Assembly: GCA_035048485.1 (NCBI GenBank)
Contig: CM068585.1
Coordinates: 56,477,910 to 56,541,909, forward strand
Direction: 5' to 3'
From: Pteria penguin
Lineage: Eukaryota > Mollusca > Bivalvia > Pterioida > Pteriidae
Length of the DNA: 64,000 nt
Positions 49,906 to 61,929 of this stretch are shown one piece after another. Under the pieces are notes generated by a model. The model saw nothing but the letters and a program-made list of their open reading frames with translations. It did no database searches and was not told the origin of the DNA. The translations under genes were made by a program, and so were the position numbers. Every line of letters starts with the position of its first letter. Position 1 is the first letter of the stretch.

Positions 49906-50633
49906 CACCATGCCTCTGAACACGTTCACCTGGACAACAAATCTGACTCGAACATTTCAGCCATGAGTTATGACAAAGCGATGACAGTGGTATTGTTTGG
50001 CATTGACATTGGAATTTCATGGTCATCTGAAAGTTATGAAAGATGGGTCGTCAAAAAGCTGGAGCCCATGACCATCCAGTCGCTATTCCAACACACCATC
50101 TAATCCCCCGACTTGCGACAATTTTGACGGTCATATTGTCTGGGAAGGGCCCTATGTTATAGTTACATTGAATGATGTAATCTTCTGAAGAAAGGTCGGT
50201 GTTCCATTAGTAAAAGTATGCACCATCCATGACTTAATGATGACCTTCAGCCATGACTCCGGTCACAATACCCTCATTCAAAAAACATGAAATCAGCCAA
50301 CAAACAATCGAAATTACAAGATAAGACTGTGTTCATTGGCGAATCCAGATAAAAGAATTCTTCCAGTATGAACTGCTTTCTTTTTTTTTCTAATCGCCTC
50401 CTGACACCCCTCCCCTTTATAGACGATCGAACGACGTGCGACACCTGGACTCTTGTGTTTCGGAGTCGGTTCCCCTGCCTACCCTCCTCATCTCAACTTT
50501 TCTTTAACCATCAGACTGTCCTATGATTCTACATGCACATGTACAGCATATTCTGATTACCATTACCTTAACACGATTGAAACTGCACTTTCACGCTCTT
50601 GATGTATCGATACAGGTATGATTTACACATCAA

Positions 50634-50781
50634 ACAGTGGCGGATCCATGGAAGGGGTAAGGAGTTCCAATTTACCTCCTTATATAGGATATCCCCCTTT
50701 TTCTAAGTTAAATGGAACAAACGTCTCCTCAACGAGAAACAAAATTAAAGACATTATCTAAATTATGGATCCGCCATTGTA
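50634..50781. mobile_element. Short TIR element with TGGCGGATCCAT ends
   Basis: The left end ACAGTGGCGGATCCAT and the right end ATGGATCCGCCATTGT form inverted repeats of about 16 bp with one mismatch. The interior is about 115 bp and non-coding. It lies 34 bp from the donor of exon 3. Similar ends occur near 38470, 39510 and 63870. Confidence 0.65.
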
Positions 50782-50814
50782 ATGAAACAGATCTACATCA
50801 AAGCAGAGTTTTAC

Positions 50815-52044
50815 CTTGTGAGGTTTGATGAGGGCTGGCATACTGGAAGAGTCCACTTTAGAGTCAGATAGGGGGTGTGATACATGTCTAGTATTTATCC
50901 CCCCGTCTTCGTTGGGGGTAAGACTGTGTTTTCGGATCTCATCCTTTTCTGAGTTTTTCCTGTCACGAACGAGAACACTGGCCGAGCTAGCACTTCGTCC
51001 AATACCTTTTTTGCTAAGATTTTGTGAAAGGGTAGGAACCTCAAGATGCCCTGCCCCTGTCCTTTCTTGCGCACTACCTAAGCGGTCATGTAAGCCTGTA
51101 GGGGATTGACTAATAGGTGTTGATGTTCCGGACACATCGACAGGATAAAAAGAAAGGTACTTTACATCCGATTTGTACGTACCGTCCTCTTCGGGAGTTT
51201 GCTCTGAGACAGAATCCGACACGGACACATTTGTATCTTCTGCAAAACTATCATCAACACCTGATTGTGATAAACGCTTTCCTTCACCGTCTTCACTGAA
51301 TTCACAGAGGTCATCCCCCTGCCCCTCCCCCTGCCCCTCAACTTCCTCCTCACTACTTTTCGATAGAAGGGGAGAGCTGTGGGCAGAGTTCATCACTCTA
51401 GGAAGATGTACATTATCTTTTGATTTATCCCCGCTAGGGTCGCTGCGTGACTTGGGTTTGAGGGATTTTCCGTTCCGTCTTTCCGGAGGTCTGTCGTCAT
51501 CAAAATCTTGTTGCGTCACATCCTCCATGACGTCACGATACACCGGATCCTCACCGAATTCACTCTGACTCAGCTGACTATCTGGATGAGCACTGTCGGC
51601 TAGCGATACGTCACTAACCTTCGTCTCCAGTTCCCCGGGCAACGGCGGAGCGCACTCGGAACTCGGCGACTTCAATATCGTCCCGAACCCATTACTGTCC
51701 ATGGCTCCTTGCTCACGGAATGTAGTTTTTGAATTTGGAGGATGTGTCACATGTCTCAGAGAAGACAATTTACGACTAGATGGAATTGGTTTAAGTTCGA
51801 CCCGTTGTAATTTCCGCGGACCCAATTTCGAGTGTTCCCCGACTCGGGGCGATTCGTCCGACTTATACATTGATTGCACTAGCCCAGCAAACCCGCTTCG
51901 CCGCTTCGGAGGACCGGTTTTCCATAGAGCGAGGAATTTGGAGTTTGCCTCTATGCTGTGATAAGGTTTATAATTCGCTGTGTGTGGAGCTTCGTGGTCC
52001 GACTCCCCCATCCCTTCATCGTCCGAGACAACCAGCTTCGGTGC
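50815..52044 (-). CDS. ARHGEF17: ARHGEF17-like exon 3 (residues 317-726, N-terminal region)
   Basis: This is an exon of 1230 bases, exactly 410 codons, phase 0 at both ends. It has an acceptor with a pyrimidine-rich tract (TTTTACAG|GCA) and the donor AAG|GTAAAA. The protein starts APKLVVSDDEGMGESDHEA. It carries a basic WKTGPPKRRSGF patch, acidic blocks (SSEEEVEGQGEGQGDD) and many Ser/Pro sites. There are no membrane segments. It is probably a disordered regulatory tail upstream of the DH domain. The next recognised exon is 16.3 kb away, so a missed small exon between them is possible. Confidence 0.85.
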
Positions 52045-52107
52045 CTGTAAAAGTTATAAGAATAGAAATTAGTAGTACATGTATACTGAAACATTGCATG
52101 TGCGCTT

Positions 52108-52240
52108 GTTGATGTCAGTTCTTTATCCCGGAGTGGAAGCAGGAGGTAACCCACCTTTAAAAATAGTGGCGCAATCCGGGAATCGAACCCGGATCGTCTG
52201 CACCGCAATCAAGCGCTTAATCGCTATACCGAATCGATGG
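52108..52240 (-). mobile_element. 5' SINE fragment (family of 33398)
   Basis: It shares 'ggagtggaagcaggaggt' and 'agtggcgcaatccgggaatc' (B-box-like GGGTTCGATTCCC at 52178-52190) with the 33398 SINE, plus an A-box-like segment near 52212-52232. The GATT tail is missing. It lies about 60 bp upstream of exon 3. Confidence 0.7.
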
Positions 52241-52859
52241 ACATACATACATCAGTTTTAGGGTAGGGCGGGGGTGTTCCGCATCTTAAATACATGTACA
52301 AGTAACTTTATTGAAGTACCCGAGAAGTGTATATAGTGGTGATGGAAACTGAAAGGACTGAAGGTCCTTTAGTGAATCCTTCTCGTCTCTATGGCTGAAG
52401 TTTGGACCCTGCCCCCGTTTTGTGGCACTCTCACTTATCATTAAGGTGGTAAACTTTCCTGAATGCCTGTAACCCAGCAGGTACAGCACCGAGCTGAAAT
52501 CCATTGCAGCCACTAGCCTCTGTCATGTCTGGGTTCGTACTTCGTCACCATTTACAGGTAAACTTGTCAAAGCTCGATAATTTTCACCAGGTAGATTGTT
52601 TTTTCCTTTAAACAATAACAACGTGGTAAAAGATAACCTAGATATCAAATTTTAAATGCCTTGCTTTTTCCTATTTCAAGGTCAAGTGTCTCTCTTTGAA
52701 TGTTATAACATTAAAAGTGAAATACGTAATCTAACATCACTTCGCTATTTTCAAACTCTGACCTGAGGTTCAACACCCACTCTGAGGTCAGCAAGTGCTT
52801 TGGTTTGTGTAAAGTATCAACAACTTTCATTCACGTAATGGAAACGGAAACTTATAACT

Positions 52860-53090
52860 TAAGTTCGAATTTCCTGGTTTCGAACCCAAAGCCGTAACCA
52901 CTACTTAAACCCAGGTTCTGACCACATAATGAGATTAACTACAATGTGCAAAACCTCTTTTGACACGTATATGGTCTAAACGCCTCTGTCGACGATTATT
53001 TGTCGGTTCAGTGAGAATATGGAGGGTAAAAGGTTTCGAACTCATGTCCTCCGGGTTAAGAATCGCTTTGACTACCGAGTCATACATAAC
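52860..53090 (-). mobile_element. Two worn tRNA-like SINE heads in intron 2
   Basis: The reverse complement of about 52868-52918 has GTAGTGGTTACGG and GGGTTCGAAACC. The reverse complement of about 53028-53082 has CTCGGTAGTCAAAGCG and GAGTTCGAAACC. Both look like A and B boxes of tRNA-derived sequence. They are too degraded to be working tRNA genes. Confidence 0.45.
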
Positions 53091-53448
53091 AAAACAGGAC
53101 ACGAAACACACCAACATCTAAATCAAGTTTCTGTCTCATATTGACGGACATATATGGGCAGCACGGGCGATAATGCTGCACTGGTACTCACTGTAGCCTC
53201 TGTCAAATCCGGAATATAATTCCAGTTCTGACATGAGGAGGGTCCCCTGATGGCAAAAAAAATCTCCAACCACTGAATACTAGCCGTCATCATATAGGTG
53301 AAGGTGTGGTATTAATCAAGAGGTAAATCCCCCCCCCCCCCAATTGGTTATCTGAGCACACTGAGCACAGGATCAACTTAGAAAGTATCTACATTGTAAT
53401 GAGTAGAATTCTACTTTTTAATTTCGTATGTTATAGCAGAGATATTAC

Positions 53449-54361
53449 CTCGCTCTTTGCTCTGCGAAACACCTCCTTTTTCCTAACAGGCGATTTGACC
53501 TCTTTCACCTCGTCGCTAGGAGACGGGACCTCTGGCGTACTCGTATTGGTCTTAACCGAATCTGTTGTCTCGCTGTCCGGAGCACTAGAGTCTTGAGAAG
53601 ACTTGCTCTGACCACAGTTCGTTTCCAACTGACCATCCGAGCTCGACCTTCTCTCCCCTTCCTCCTTCACTAGCGAAGGTTTGCGGGGGGATAGGTGACT
53701 ATCGCTGGAGGATTTGGTGTCGTCTACACAATCCCTGGGAATGTTGGTGGCTCTGTATTCACCACAGCCACGCCCACTCTTCAAAATGTCCGTCAGTACC
53801 TTCAAGCTACGACTGCGGCTTCTATTTAACGGAGACGTCGATGGTGTGTCATCTACATATGGCGAGCATGACGTCGGGGACGCGCGCGGTGACGCATGCG
53901 TGGACTGAGATCTCTGAGCAAACGGCTTCGGAAACTTTTTAGGACGGCTGTATATTTTGGTGAAGTCTACTTGATTTAACTCCTTGATATCTTCCACCGT
54001 TTGATCAATGATAGCTTTAATTTCACTCCCTTGCCCGGGGTCTGTCTTTGATCTAGTATGACCAAGAGACTTAATTTGACCGTTCTCCTTAAAATCCGGC
54101 AACTTTGGTCTCAAAATTTTCGGCGAAACTGCCGCAGGTTTAACCTCCTCATCTTCCTGTTTGCTTTCCTCCACAGTCAGTTTGTTTTCTACCGAATCTG
54201 TTGTCTCCTGTTTGCCGTCTGCTATATTGTCGTCTGCTGCAGTGTTGTCCGCTGTGTTGTCTTCTGCTTCATTGCTATCGAGACAATTCTCTCCGACGTC
54301 CAATGAGGTCTCCGTGTCATGTGACCTTTCCCCTATCGCATCTTGTGTTTCCATACTTACT
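53449..54361 (-). CDS. ARHGEF17: ARHGEF17-like exon 2 (residues 12-316, N-terminal low-complexity region)
   Basis: This is a long open exon with an acidic start (METQDAIGERSHD, then an Asp/Ala/Asn-rich stretch). Ser/Thr/Pro-rich segments follow, such as RSQSTHASPRASPT, with several RS or SP sites that could be phosphorylated. It ends at KSE with the donor GAG|GTAATA, phase 0. The acceptor is CAG just after 54361. A second AG six bases further upstream is also in frame and would add two residues. An internal ATG at 54354 could serve if transcription started inside intron 1. The composition fits the disordered N-terminus of ARHGEF17, but no direct homology could be recognised here. Confidence 0.82.
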
Positions 54362-54539
54362 CTGGCACTTCAAATTTGAGATTAGTGGAAACTAATTAAA
54401 GCACGTCTTTATCATTTTATAACCCTGAATTCCTGCTAACGTCTCCCCCTTATCATTATTTCTCTCCTCACACCTATGTATTGACTTTCTACCTGTATAT
54501 TTTATGACATACTAGCGGTCAGAAAGATCACTCAAGCAA

Positions 54540-54810
54540 AAAGATTGAATATATTCAATATATATTGAACCGTGTATCCTAGGTATCGCATTCAACATCT
54601 ATCCAAACCTCGGTCGGGGGATATTTTTTTTAGGTCATAAACATCATTCGTTGTATTCCATCACCGGTATGCATATTGTATTCAATCCTTTGTACCCTTG
54701 GTTTCAATATACCAGATATATTTGGCCTATTATCATATCATATCATATAACTGATATATTCAATCTATAGGTACATATTCAATCTCCGATGTATTCAATG
54801 TTGAATATTT
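54540..54810. repeat. AT-rich stretch with recurring TATTCAAT motif
   Basis: 'tattcaat' or its complement occurs about ten times, including the palindromic 'attgaatatattcaat'. It may be a decayed tandem repeat. No coding potential. Confidence 0.45.
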
Positions 54811-56470
54811 CACTCCCCGACACTGACTCGACTACATCCCATTAGAGTATACCAAAACTTCCATTTAATCACGTGACGAACATAAATTCCCAAATATTCA
54901 AAAATGCACAAAAATGTAATATTATATCACACACTCATCACACATGTAGCACATGAGTTACACATAAATCCCTTGCATGGAAAAACTCCTGCAATTATCC
55001 TCTTCGACTCCCATATGACCATATTCATTCTCCGCCGGACACATGACAGAATCCCCTGAAACAATAGACAAATAATACAGTATAGCACAGGTACAATAAA
55101 TGTGAATACTCCGATATATTTTCAATATATATGTTATGCAAAATGTATATATAAGATACAGCGTTTATTGGAGCCAATTGGCCCCGGACCAAAGGAAGCA
55201 CTGAGGCTGCATATACAGCAAGACATGGACGTCTTGAATATTGAACATTAATCATATTTACTGATATTTGACAATTTGTCGAAATATTATTCTCCAACCA
55301 AATTTTGGACAAACCGAAGCCTCAAAACACATGTCGTTACTTCATTTCATTATTTTAGACATCTCTATCTGGATACTTTGTATAAAACTTTAAAAATACT
55401 ATGCGTGCGTCATTTCCTAACATTAAATTCTGACTAATTAAAGGTGAGCATAGGTTCAAACCCAATGGCGTAGGTGGACACACTAAACCCACAATTGTAG
55501 ACAAAAATGCGAAAATGTGGACCAAATCCATCATAATGGTCTTCTTTCGCCATATTTTATGGTTTCAAGGTCAGGTGTTGGTACATGTACATGGTAGCTG
55601 TGCATCTGAAACCACAGCAAAGATGAGAGGCCAATAAGACACCCCGCTGCACCAGTTTAGCCCACTCCTTCACGGAGGACCCACTTCGCACTTACTAAAT
55701 CCCCACATGTCGTAACATCAAAAGAAAACTTGCGAAAAAAAATTACAAACCATAAGCTACAATTAATTATGAAAATGTGCAAACTCAGCATGATTTTCAC
55801 GTGACACGTCACGTGACGATTAAGTAAATTCCAATAAATGCATTGCCATAGATATTGGAGCAATGATCGCGTACACTACAAAGACCATGAAAGCAAACTT
55901 TCAGGTGATGCGCCGAACTAAACACACGCAGAAGATAAAATCGTTAATGAATGAGTGTGTCTGTATCATGTTACCATAGAAACGAGTATTTTTTCTGTTT
56001 TAAGAGATACTTCACTGTCATGTATTGCGCAACCGCCAGTTGTTAAATACACATGGTTAGAGAAATGTTTATAAAAAGAGAGGTGTCACATTTTCGCTGT
56101 TTTCAAGAAAGAAATGAAAAACTTTGTAATTTTAGCAATAGAGATCGTAACTACAGGAAGCGTTTAAAGCGCTCCTCGCCTCAACACATGGCAGTGACCG
56201 CAGAACGTCTGCATCTTGCATCCCACTGACGGCTGCAGAGCGAGTTACCACTAGGTAACACTAACTCCAAGCATTTAGATGTGTTATTGATTCACTTGGT
56301 AGTGGCCAGTGTTCGGTGGTGAAGGATAACACCATACCCCCTCCCCTCAAACACACGCATTTTGGCCGACCATGGACCAATTATTTAAACGTTAGGAAAC
56401 AAAACGAAATTCAAAAATTGGTCCAATCATTACTGAAATGCTTCCTACATGTACATCCCTGACCAGTATC
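54811..56470. other. Intron 1 interior with a CACGTG doublet
   Basis: Mostly AT-rich intron. At 55797-55818 two E-box palindromes, TCACGTGA and GTCACGTGAC, sit within 22 bp. No exon was recognised. Confidence 0.4.
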
Positions 56471-56474
56471 GTAT

Positions 56475-56965
56475 CATCCTACATGGTGGTGGCCAGTGCT
56501 TAATGGTGGAGAATACACCAGGATCGCTTCATCCTACATGGTGGTGGCCAGTGCTTAGTGGTGGAGATTACACCAGGATCGCTTCATCCTACATGGTGGT
56601 GGCCAGTGCTTACTGGTGGAGATTACACCAGGATCGCTTCATCCTACATGGTGGTGGCCAGTGCTTACTGGTGGAGAATACACCAGGATCGCTTCATCCT
56701 ATATGGTGGTGGCCAGTGCTTGGTGGTGGAGAATACACCAGGATCGCTTCATCCTATATGGTGGTGGCCAGTGTTTACTGGTGGAGAATACACCAGGATC
56801 GCTTCATCCTATATGGTGGTGGCCAGTGTTTACTGGTGGAGAATACACCAGGATCGCTTCATCCTGTATGGTGGTGGCCAGTGCTTAGTGGTGGAGAATA
56901 CACCAGGATCGCTTCATCCTATATGGTGGTGGCCAGTGTTTAGTGGTGGAGGAAAACACCACAAC
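56475..56965. repeat. 55-bp minisatellite, nine copies
   Basis: The unit includes 'aggatcgcttcatcctacat', 'ggtggtggccagtgcttact' and 'ggtggagattacacc'. Because 55 is not a multiple of three, three frames are open at once over the array. These long Trp/Gly-rich frames are artefacts. Confidence 0.93.
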
Positions 56966-56999
56966 AAGGATTACTTCGCCAATATGGTGAACGCGGGTG

Positions 57000-58230
57000 T
57001 CTCGTGGTGGATGGAAGCACCACACTTTATAGCACAATGAGTTTTATAACAGATAAGACAATGTATTAGAGGTCGCTGTGGAAGCTGTCCAAGTACTATG
57101 TCTATGCATCTGAAAAGACTGGCAGACCAGCAGTAGGAAGATTTAAGGCTATAGGAAAACATGTCAAACAGCATAAATATTAAAAATAGGGGCAATTTCT
57201 ACTAGCATATTTAACTGTGGGACGGAACACCCTCTCACCAGAGAAAAGCCCACCCCACTGAATGCGTCACTGGTACACAATCAGCATTTATTGGCTTAAT
57301 TGATAAAACCTGCCAGGTGTTCGGAGTCACATAGTATTATAAAAGTCAATATGATCTAATCGTGTAATCTCACCCATTTCACTTTCACCAGTGTTAGGAA
57401 TATCCTTTGTTTAATAAGCCTTATTTATATCAACCTATAATAAGCCTTATTTGCTGTGACCTCGGAGAATCCAATAATTCGAGAAGGAAAACCGGGCGGA
57501 ATCGAAAAACCGTGCTAAAATCGGAAAAACGACTTTTTTAGGAAACAGCCAGAAGGAATGGGAATCAGTCCACACTCCCACTAGATTCGGTAATGCATAA
57601 CTTGAAACAAAATATTATAAGGATTAAAATGTTTGTTCGTTTTACTACTTTTGATGAAAATGGGGCTCATGGGTCATTATAAATGTACACCCGCATCTAG
57701 AACACCAGACGTCGGGCCCCAGGTGGAATCAAGATCTTTCACTTATATAAGCAAGGTTGTTGTGTCTATAATGATTTAGAAGGAGCAGCATTGATGAGAT
57801 TTTACTTTTACAACTTGACGTCACAAACTTTATACCCCAACCATCAGATTCCTTCCACACCTCATGTCGGTCATGATTAATGAGAAGAAGCGTGGACGAG
57901 ACTTTGGGATCCCCCCACCATGAGCTTTATCACCATGGGCCAAACCCCCACATTGTAACAAAGGTGCACAACTTCGTCATGTTCTAACAAGATTTCTTTA
58001 TCACACCTATGAGCTCCCACTCCAAGAGGCCAGAATCCCACTATGGAACCCAAGAGCAGAAATGTACCAACAAGCATTGTACTAACAAGATATTTTTACC
58101 ACATCCCTGAGCCCAACACCCAAAGGACAATATCCCACTTTGAAAACCACAAATGCAAACTTTTTCTTTTTTCTTTTTCTTTTTTTTTTTTTTTTTTTTT
58201 TTGGGGGGGGGGGGGTGTTGGGTTCTACTA
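57000..58230. other. Intron 1 interior, weak tandem repeat and T/G run
   Basis: From about 57890 to 58160 a loose repeat of about 115 bp is seen ('caagatttctttatcacacc', 'gagctcccactccaagaggc'; later 'caagatatttttaccaca', 'gagcccaacacccaaagg'). A T run at 58179-58201 is followed directly by a G run to 58216. Confidence 0.5.
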
Positions 58231-58859
58231 TTATGTGCCACCACCAGATTCTTTCTATAGCTGCTGTCTTAGAAGAGCAAACAAATAGTGTCAACAGACA
58301 GACAAACAGACATCAGCCTGATAGCATAACATGCCCTGCATTTTATGCAGCTTATGTAAAAGTGTGATGTGGGTATTTTACTGGAAGCTACTGCAACTTT
58401 GCTGTAAAATGTCCATTAAAAGCAAAAATAATCCAACTAAATGCACTAGGGCCTGAGAAACTCGTTTTTAGTTCTTTTAGCCTTATACATGTACATCTTT
58501 ATGTTAAAACCATTTTTAAGACTTGTAGGCAATATATACAGCAGTGGCAAATATTCCTCTCCCCTCTGTTTAGATGAAACAAACAGACATGTGAAATTGA
58601 TTTGTTTGGAGCCATTATCATTGTAAACAATAGCTGACCTAGTTTCCTTCTATTCCATGCCATCAAAAAGCAAATCTATAAACAAGATTTTCCTCCCGAA
58701 ATCTTACTACTGTTTAACAGTTGCTTAGAGCTACTTTACTGATAAAGCTGGTAGAAATATTAAGTGGCTAGACCCTGGGTTCTCTCAAAGGCTATCTATG
58801 TCTACAGCCAATAGCTAGGGAAGAGGGCTTATAATTAAAGATATCACTACTAAAATCAA

Positions 58860-60110
58860 TTACAGACCAGTCTCTACATCTCATGGTGGATAACAGACCA
58901 GTCACATCTCATGGTGGATTACAGACCAGTCACCACATCTCATGGTGAATTACAGACCAGTCACCACATCTCATAGTGGATTACAGACCAGTCACCACAT
59001 CTCATGGTGGATTAATGACCAGTCTCTACATCTCATGGTGGATTACAGACCAGTCACCACATCTCATGGTGGATTACAGACCAGTCACCACATCTCATTG
59101 TAGATTACAGACCAGTCACATCTCATGGTGGATTACAGACCAGTCTCTACATCTTATGGTAGATTACAGACAAGTCACATCTCATGGTGGATTACAGACC
59201 AGTCTCTACATCTCATGGTGGATTACAGACCAGTCTCTACATCTCATGGTGGATTACAGACCAGTCACATCTCATGGTGGATTACAGACCAGTCCCTACA
59301 TCTCATGGTGGATTACAGACCAGTCACCACATCTCATGGTGGATTACAGACCAGTCTCTACATGTCATGGTGGATTACAGACCAGTCACCACATCTCATA
59401 GTGGATTACAGACCAGTCACCACATCTCATAGTGGATTACAGACCAGTCACCACATCTCATGGTAGATTACAGACCAGTCTCTACATCTCATCACATCTC
59501 AAGGTGGATTATAGACCAGTCTCTACATCTCATGGTGGATTACAGACCAATTGCGGCTTTTTATTGCCACATCTCAAGGTGGATTAAAGACCAGTCACCA
59601 CATCTCATTGCGGGTTACAGACCAGTCGCCACATCCACAGTGGATTGTAAATTAATCATCACATCCCACTGTGGACTGAAGACTAGTCCCCACATCCCAC
59701 ACTGGATTGTAGACTTGTCACCACATACCACAGTGGACTGTAGACCAGGTCACCACATCTCAGAGTGGACTGTAGACCTGTCAACACACCTCATTACGGA
59801 CTGTTGACAAGTCACAACATCTCACTGTGGACTGTAGAGAAGTCACCACATCCAACAGTGGACTGTAGACCTGTCACCACATCTCACTGTGGACTGTAGA
59901 GAAGTCACCACATCCCACAGTGGACTGTAGACCAGTCACCACATTTTACAGTGGACTGTAGACCAGTCACCATATCCTGCAATGGACTAAAGGCCAGTCA
60001 CCACATCCCACAGATGATTGAAGACAAGTCAGCACATCCAACAGTGGACTGTAGACTAGTCACCACATCTCACAGTGGACTAAAGACCAGAAATCACATC
60101 TTAGTATTGG
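58860..60110. repeat. 28/31-bp minisatellite, about 40 copies
   Basis: The unit is 'cagaccagtcaccacatctc' plus 'atggtggatta' (31 bp), alternating with 28-bp copies lacking 'cac'. It is well conserved to about 59540, then decays to 'cacatcccacagtggactgt' types. Long Trp/Ser/His-rich frames here are artefacts. Confidence 0.92.
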
Positions 60111-60445
60111 ACTACACACCACATATAAATAGAACCAGGTACAAGATTTACATAATACACTTCTGATCTGTGATTACTCAATGGCATTACCAATGTTTCA
60201 GGCAGGTAACAATGACATAATTCTGTCAATGAATAATCAAGGTGTGTACCCCATTCAAATTCTTTAGGGCTCAAAATCGATCACCTTGTGTTTGGGCTTC
60301 TATGACTCAAAGAGACAAGTGATAGCTATAGAGTTACTCTAATTTCACAGATCTACAAGCCATAGCTGTACACATGTATGTAGGATACTAAATTAAAATC
60401 TAAGGGGTCATGTCAACTGTGATGTATTATAAACATATCAAATAA

Positions 60446-60718
60446 GATTGATAGATAGATTTTTGTTTAAGGTAACTCCAGTTTCATTTCACAAATATGG
60501 TGACAGCATCTGCCTGCTGCATTGCAGAAAAATGGAGACCTTTGCAACAGACCCACCCGAAGCAGTGTGGGATCTATTGTGTGCCACGCCTACTGGGACA
60601 CAGGACCTACATGTAGGCTTTTACTGTCTCATACGGAATACAGAACACCGGTGTGTCCACAGCATGAATCAAACTTGGGACCTTTCAGAAATGAGTAGAG
60701 AATAACATCCACTAAGCA
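60446..60718 (-). mobile_element. Degenerate tRNA-derived SINE
   Basis: It has a tail-like 'gattgatagatagatttttg', a body with 'ggtgacagcatctgcctgct' and 'caacagacccacccgaagca', then 'cagaacaccggtgtgtccac' and a worn head. It follows the same order as the SINEs at 31744 and 45047. Confidence 0.7.
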
Positions 60719-61409
60719 ATACATTGACTTTACTAAATGCTTTATTAAATTGCAACAAGTGTTACAAAAAAATAAATTCATTTCATTACCCTCAAAAAGG
60801 GAATAAACTGTCAACCCTTGGGCCTAAAATGTTTTGTTTTATGCCTAAGGTCTCAATCGGTGAACTTTCAATGTTTTTAGAAATTGTTATTCAAAGGTGC
60901 CGATGCCTTTCATTTTGGGAAAAATAAACGATGTAAACAATAGAAATAGGGAAAATTCTTTATCATTCATTTTCAAAACATTACAGTACAGTTTCATATG
61001 ATACTTTTTTTCTGTCCTTAGGTTTGTTTACAACAAAGCATCTACAGGAATGTAATTAATAAATAAAGGATGTTTCGTACAAAAACTAAAAAAAATATTT
61101 TGTTATCATTTAGGTGTCAATTTGAGAATTTTAGGGTAAATTTTAGGGGAAAATAGAGGGCATATGGCATAGGGAACGGGCCAAAATAACTGACCCAAAT
61201 CAAGGGAAAAAAACACTGACTTGGTAGGAACCATTATGACAAATATGCATTGGAAAGGTGGAATTATTAATTTTCAGAACCATGCTTCAAAATATTGTAT
61301 ATAATTTGAAACACTGGATCTTAAATGTTTTGTATAGCAGTAACTGCCAAAGCTTGAGAAAAGTGCAAGTCCATCAGACAAAACAGACTGAAATCGCTAC
61401 AATCAATCA

Positions 61410-61860
61410 AAATGTTCAACGCCATTCCAGAATCTATTAAGTTTACAATTTCAAGAAAAAAATTTCAATTCAAAAGCGACTACATTTTCCTTTTCCCTTT
61501 TATGTTCATGATCATTAAAATGTTTGAATACGTTATCAAATGCACTTGTTCAGCAGTGAACGAGAAAGAACTTTTGTTTTATTTAATTTATTATGTCATC
61601 TCAACTTGGAAGGAAGACAAATGGGGATTAGTATGTCTGGAGTGTGTCTGGACGGAATCACGCTTTACTACTATCAAAGCTTTGGTTGTCGTTATACATG
61701 TACCAAAAATACCAGTTTTTATCAAAAGGCAAATTGTCATTCAGACAGACAGATTGCTCTTGAGTGTCTGTCTGTCTGTCCAAATGTCTGGCACTCAAAA
61801 AGCTTTCTCTATTGCTGCAGCAAAATTACTGAATGACAAAGGTGGAGAAAATAGTTATTT
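61410..61860 (+). pseudogene. Possible retroelement-derived fragments
   Basis: The plus strand reads NAIPESIKFTISRKKFQF near 61417 and TQKAFSIAAAKLLND near 61787. Both loosely resemble the 'FS.AA.KLWN.LP..I' tail found after reverse transcriptases of LINE-like elements, but their order is reversed and spacing is wrong. A (CAGA)/(TGTC) patch lies at 61741-61780. Very uncertain. Confidence 0.2.
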
Positions 61861-61866
61861 TTGATA

Positions 61867-61905
61867 AAACAAGAGGCCCAAATGGCCTTATGCTGCTCAC
61901 CTGAA
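61867..61905 (+). repeat. Dispersed repeat motif AACAAGAGGCCCAAATGGCC
   Basis: 'aacaagaggcccaaatggcc' followed by 'ttatgctgctcacctgaa' is a phrase I recognise as part of an interspersed repeat common in molluscan DNA. The extent of the element to the right is unclear. Confidence 0.4.
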
Positions 61906-61929
61906 CACATTTAGCACATCTCTTCCTTC

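Noticed and set aside
56449..57040. 164- and 160-residue Trp/Gly-rich open frames
   Set aside because: Three overlapping frames are open at once because the 55-bp minisatellite lacks stops. This is a repeat artefact.
58976..59807. 141-residue and similar frames rich in WWITDQS and HLMVDYRPV
   Set aside because: Product of the 28/31-bp minisatellite, open in several frames at once.
61412..61864. 150-residue plus-strand open frame as a gene
   Set aside because: No splice or start support. At best it contains retroelement-like scraps, and the order of the motifs is wrong.
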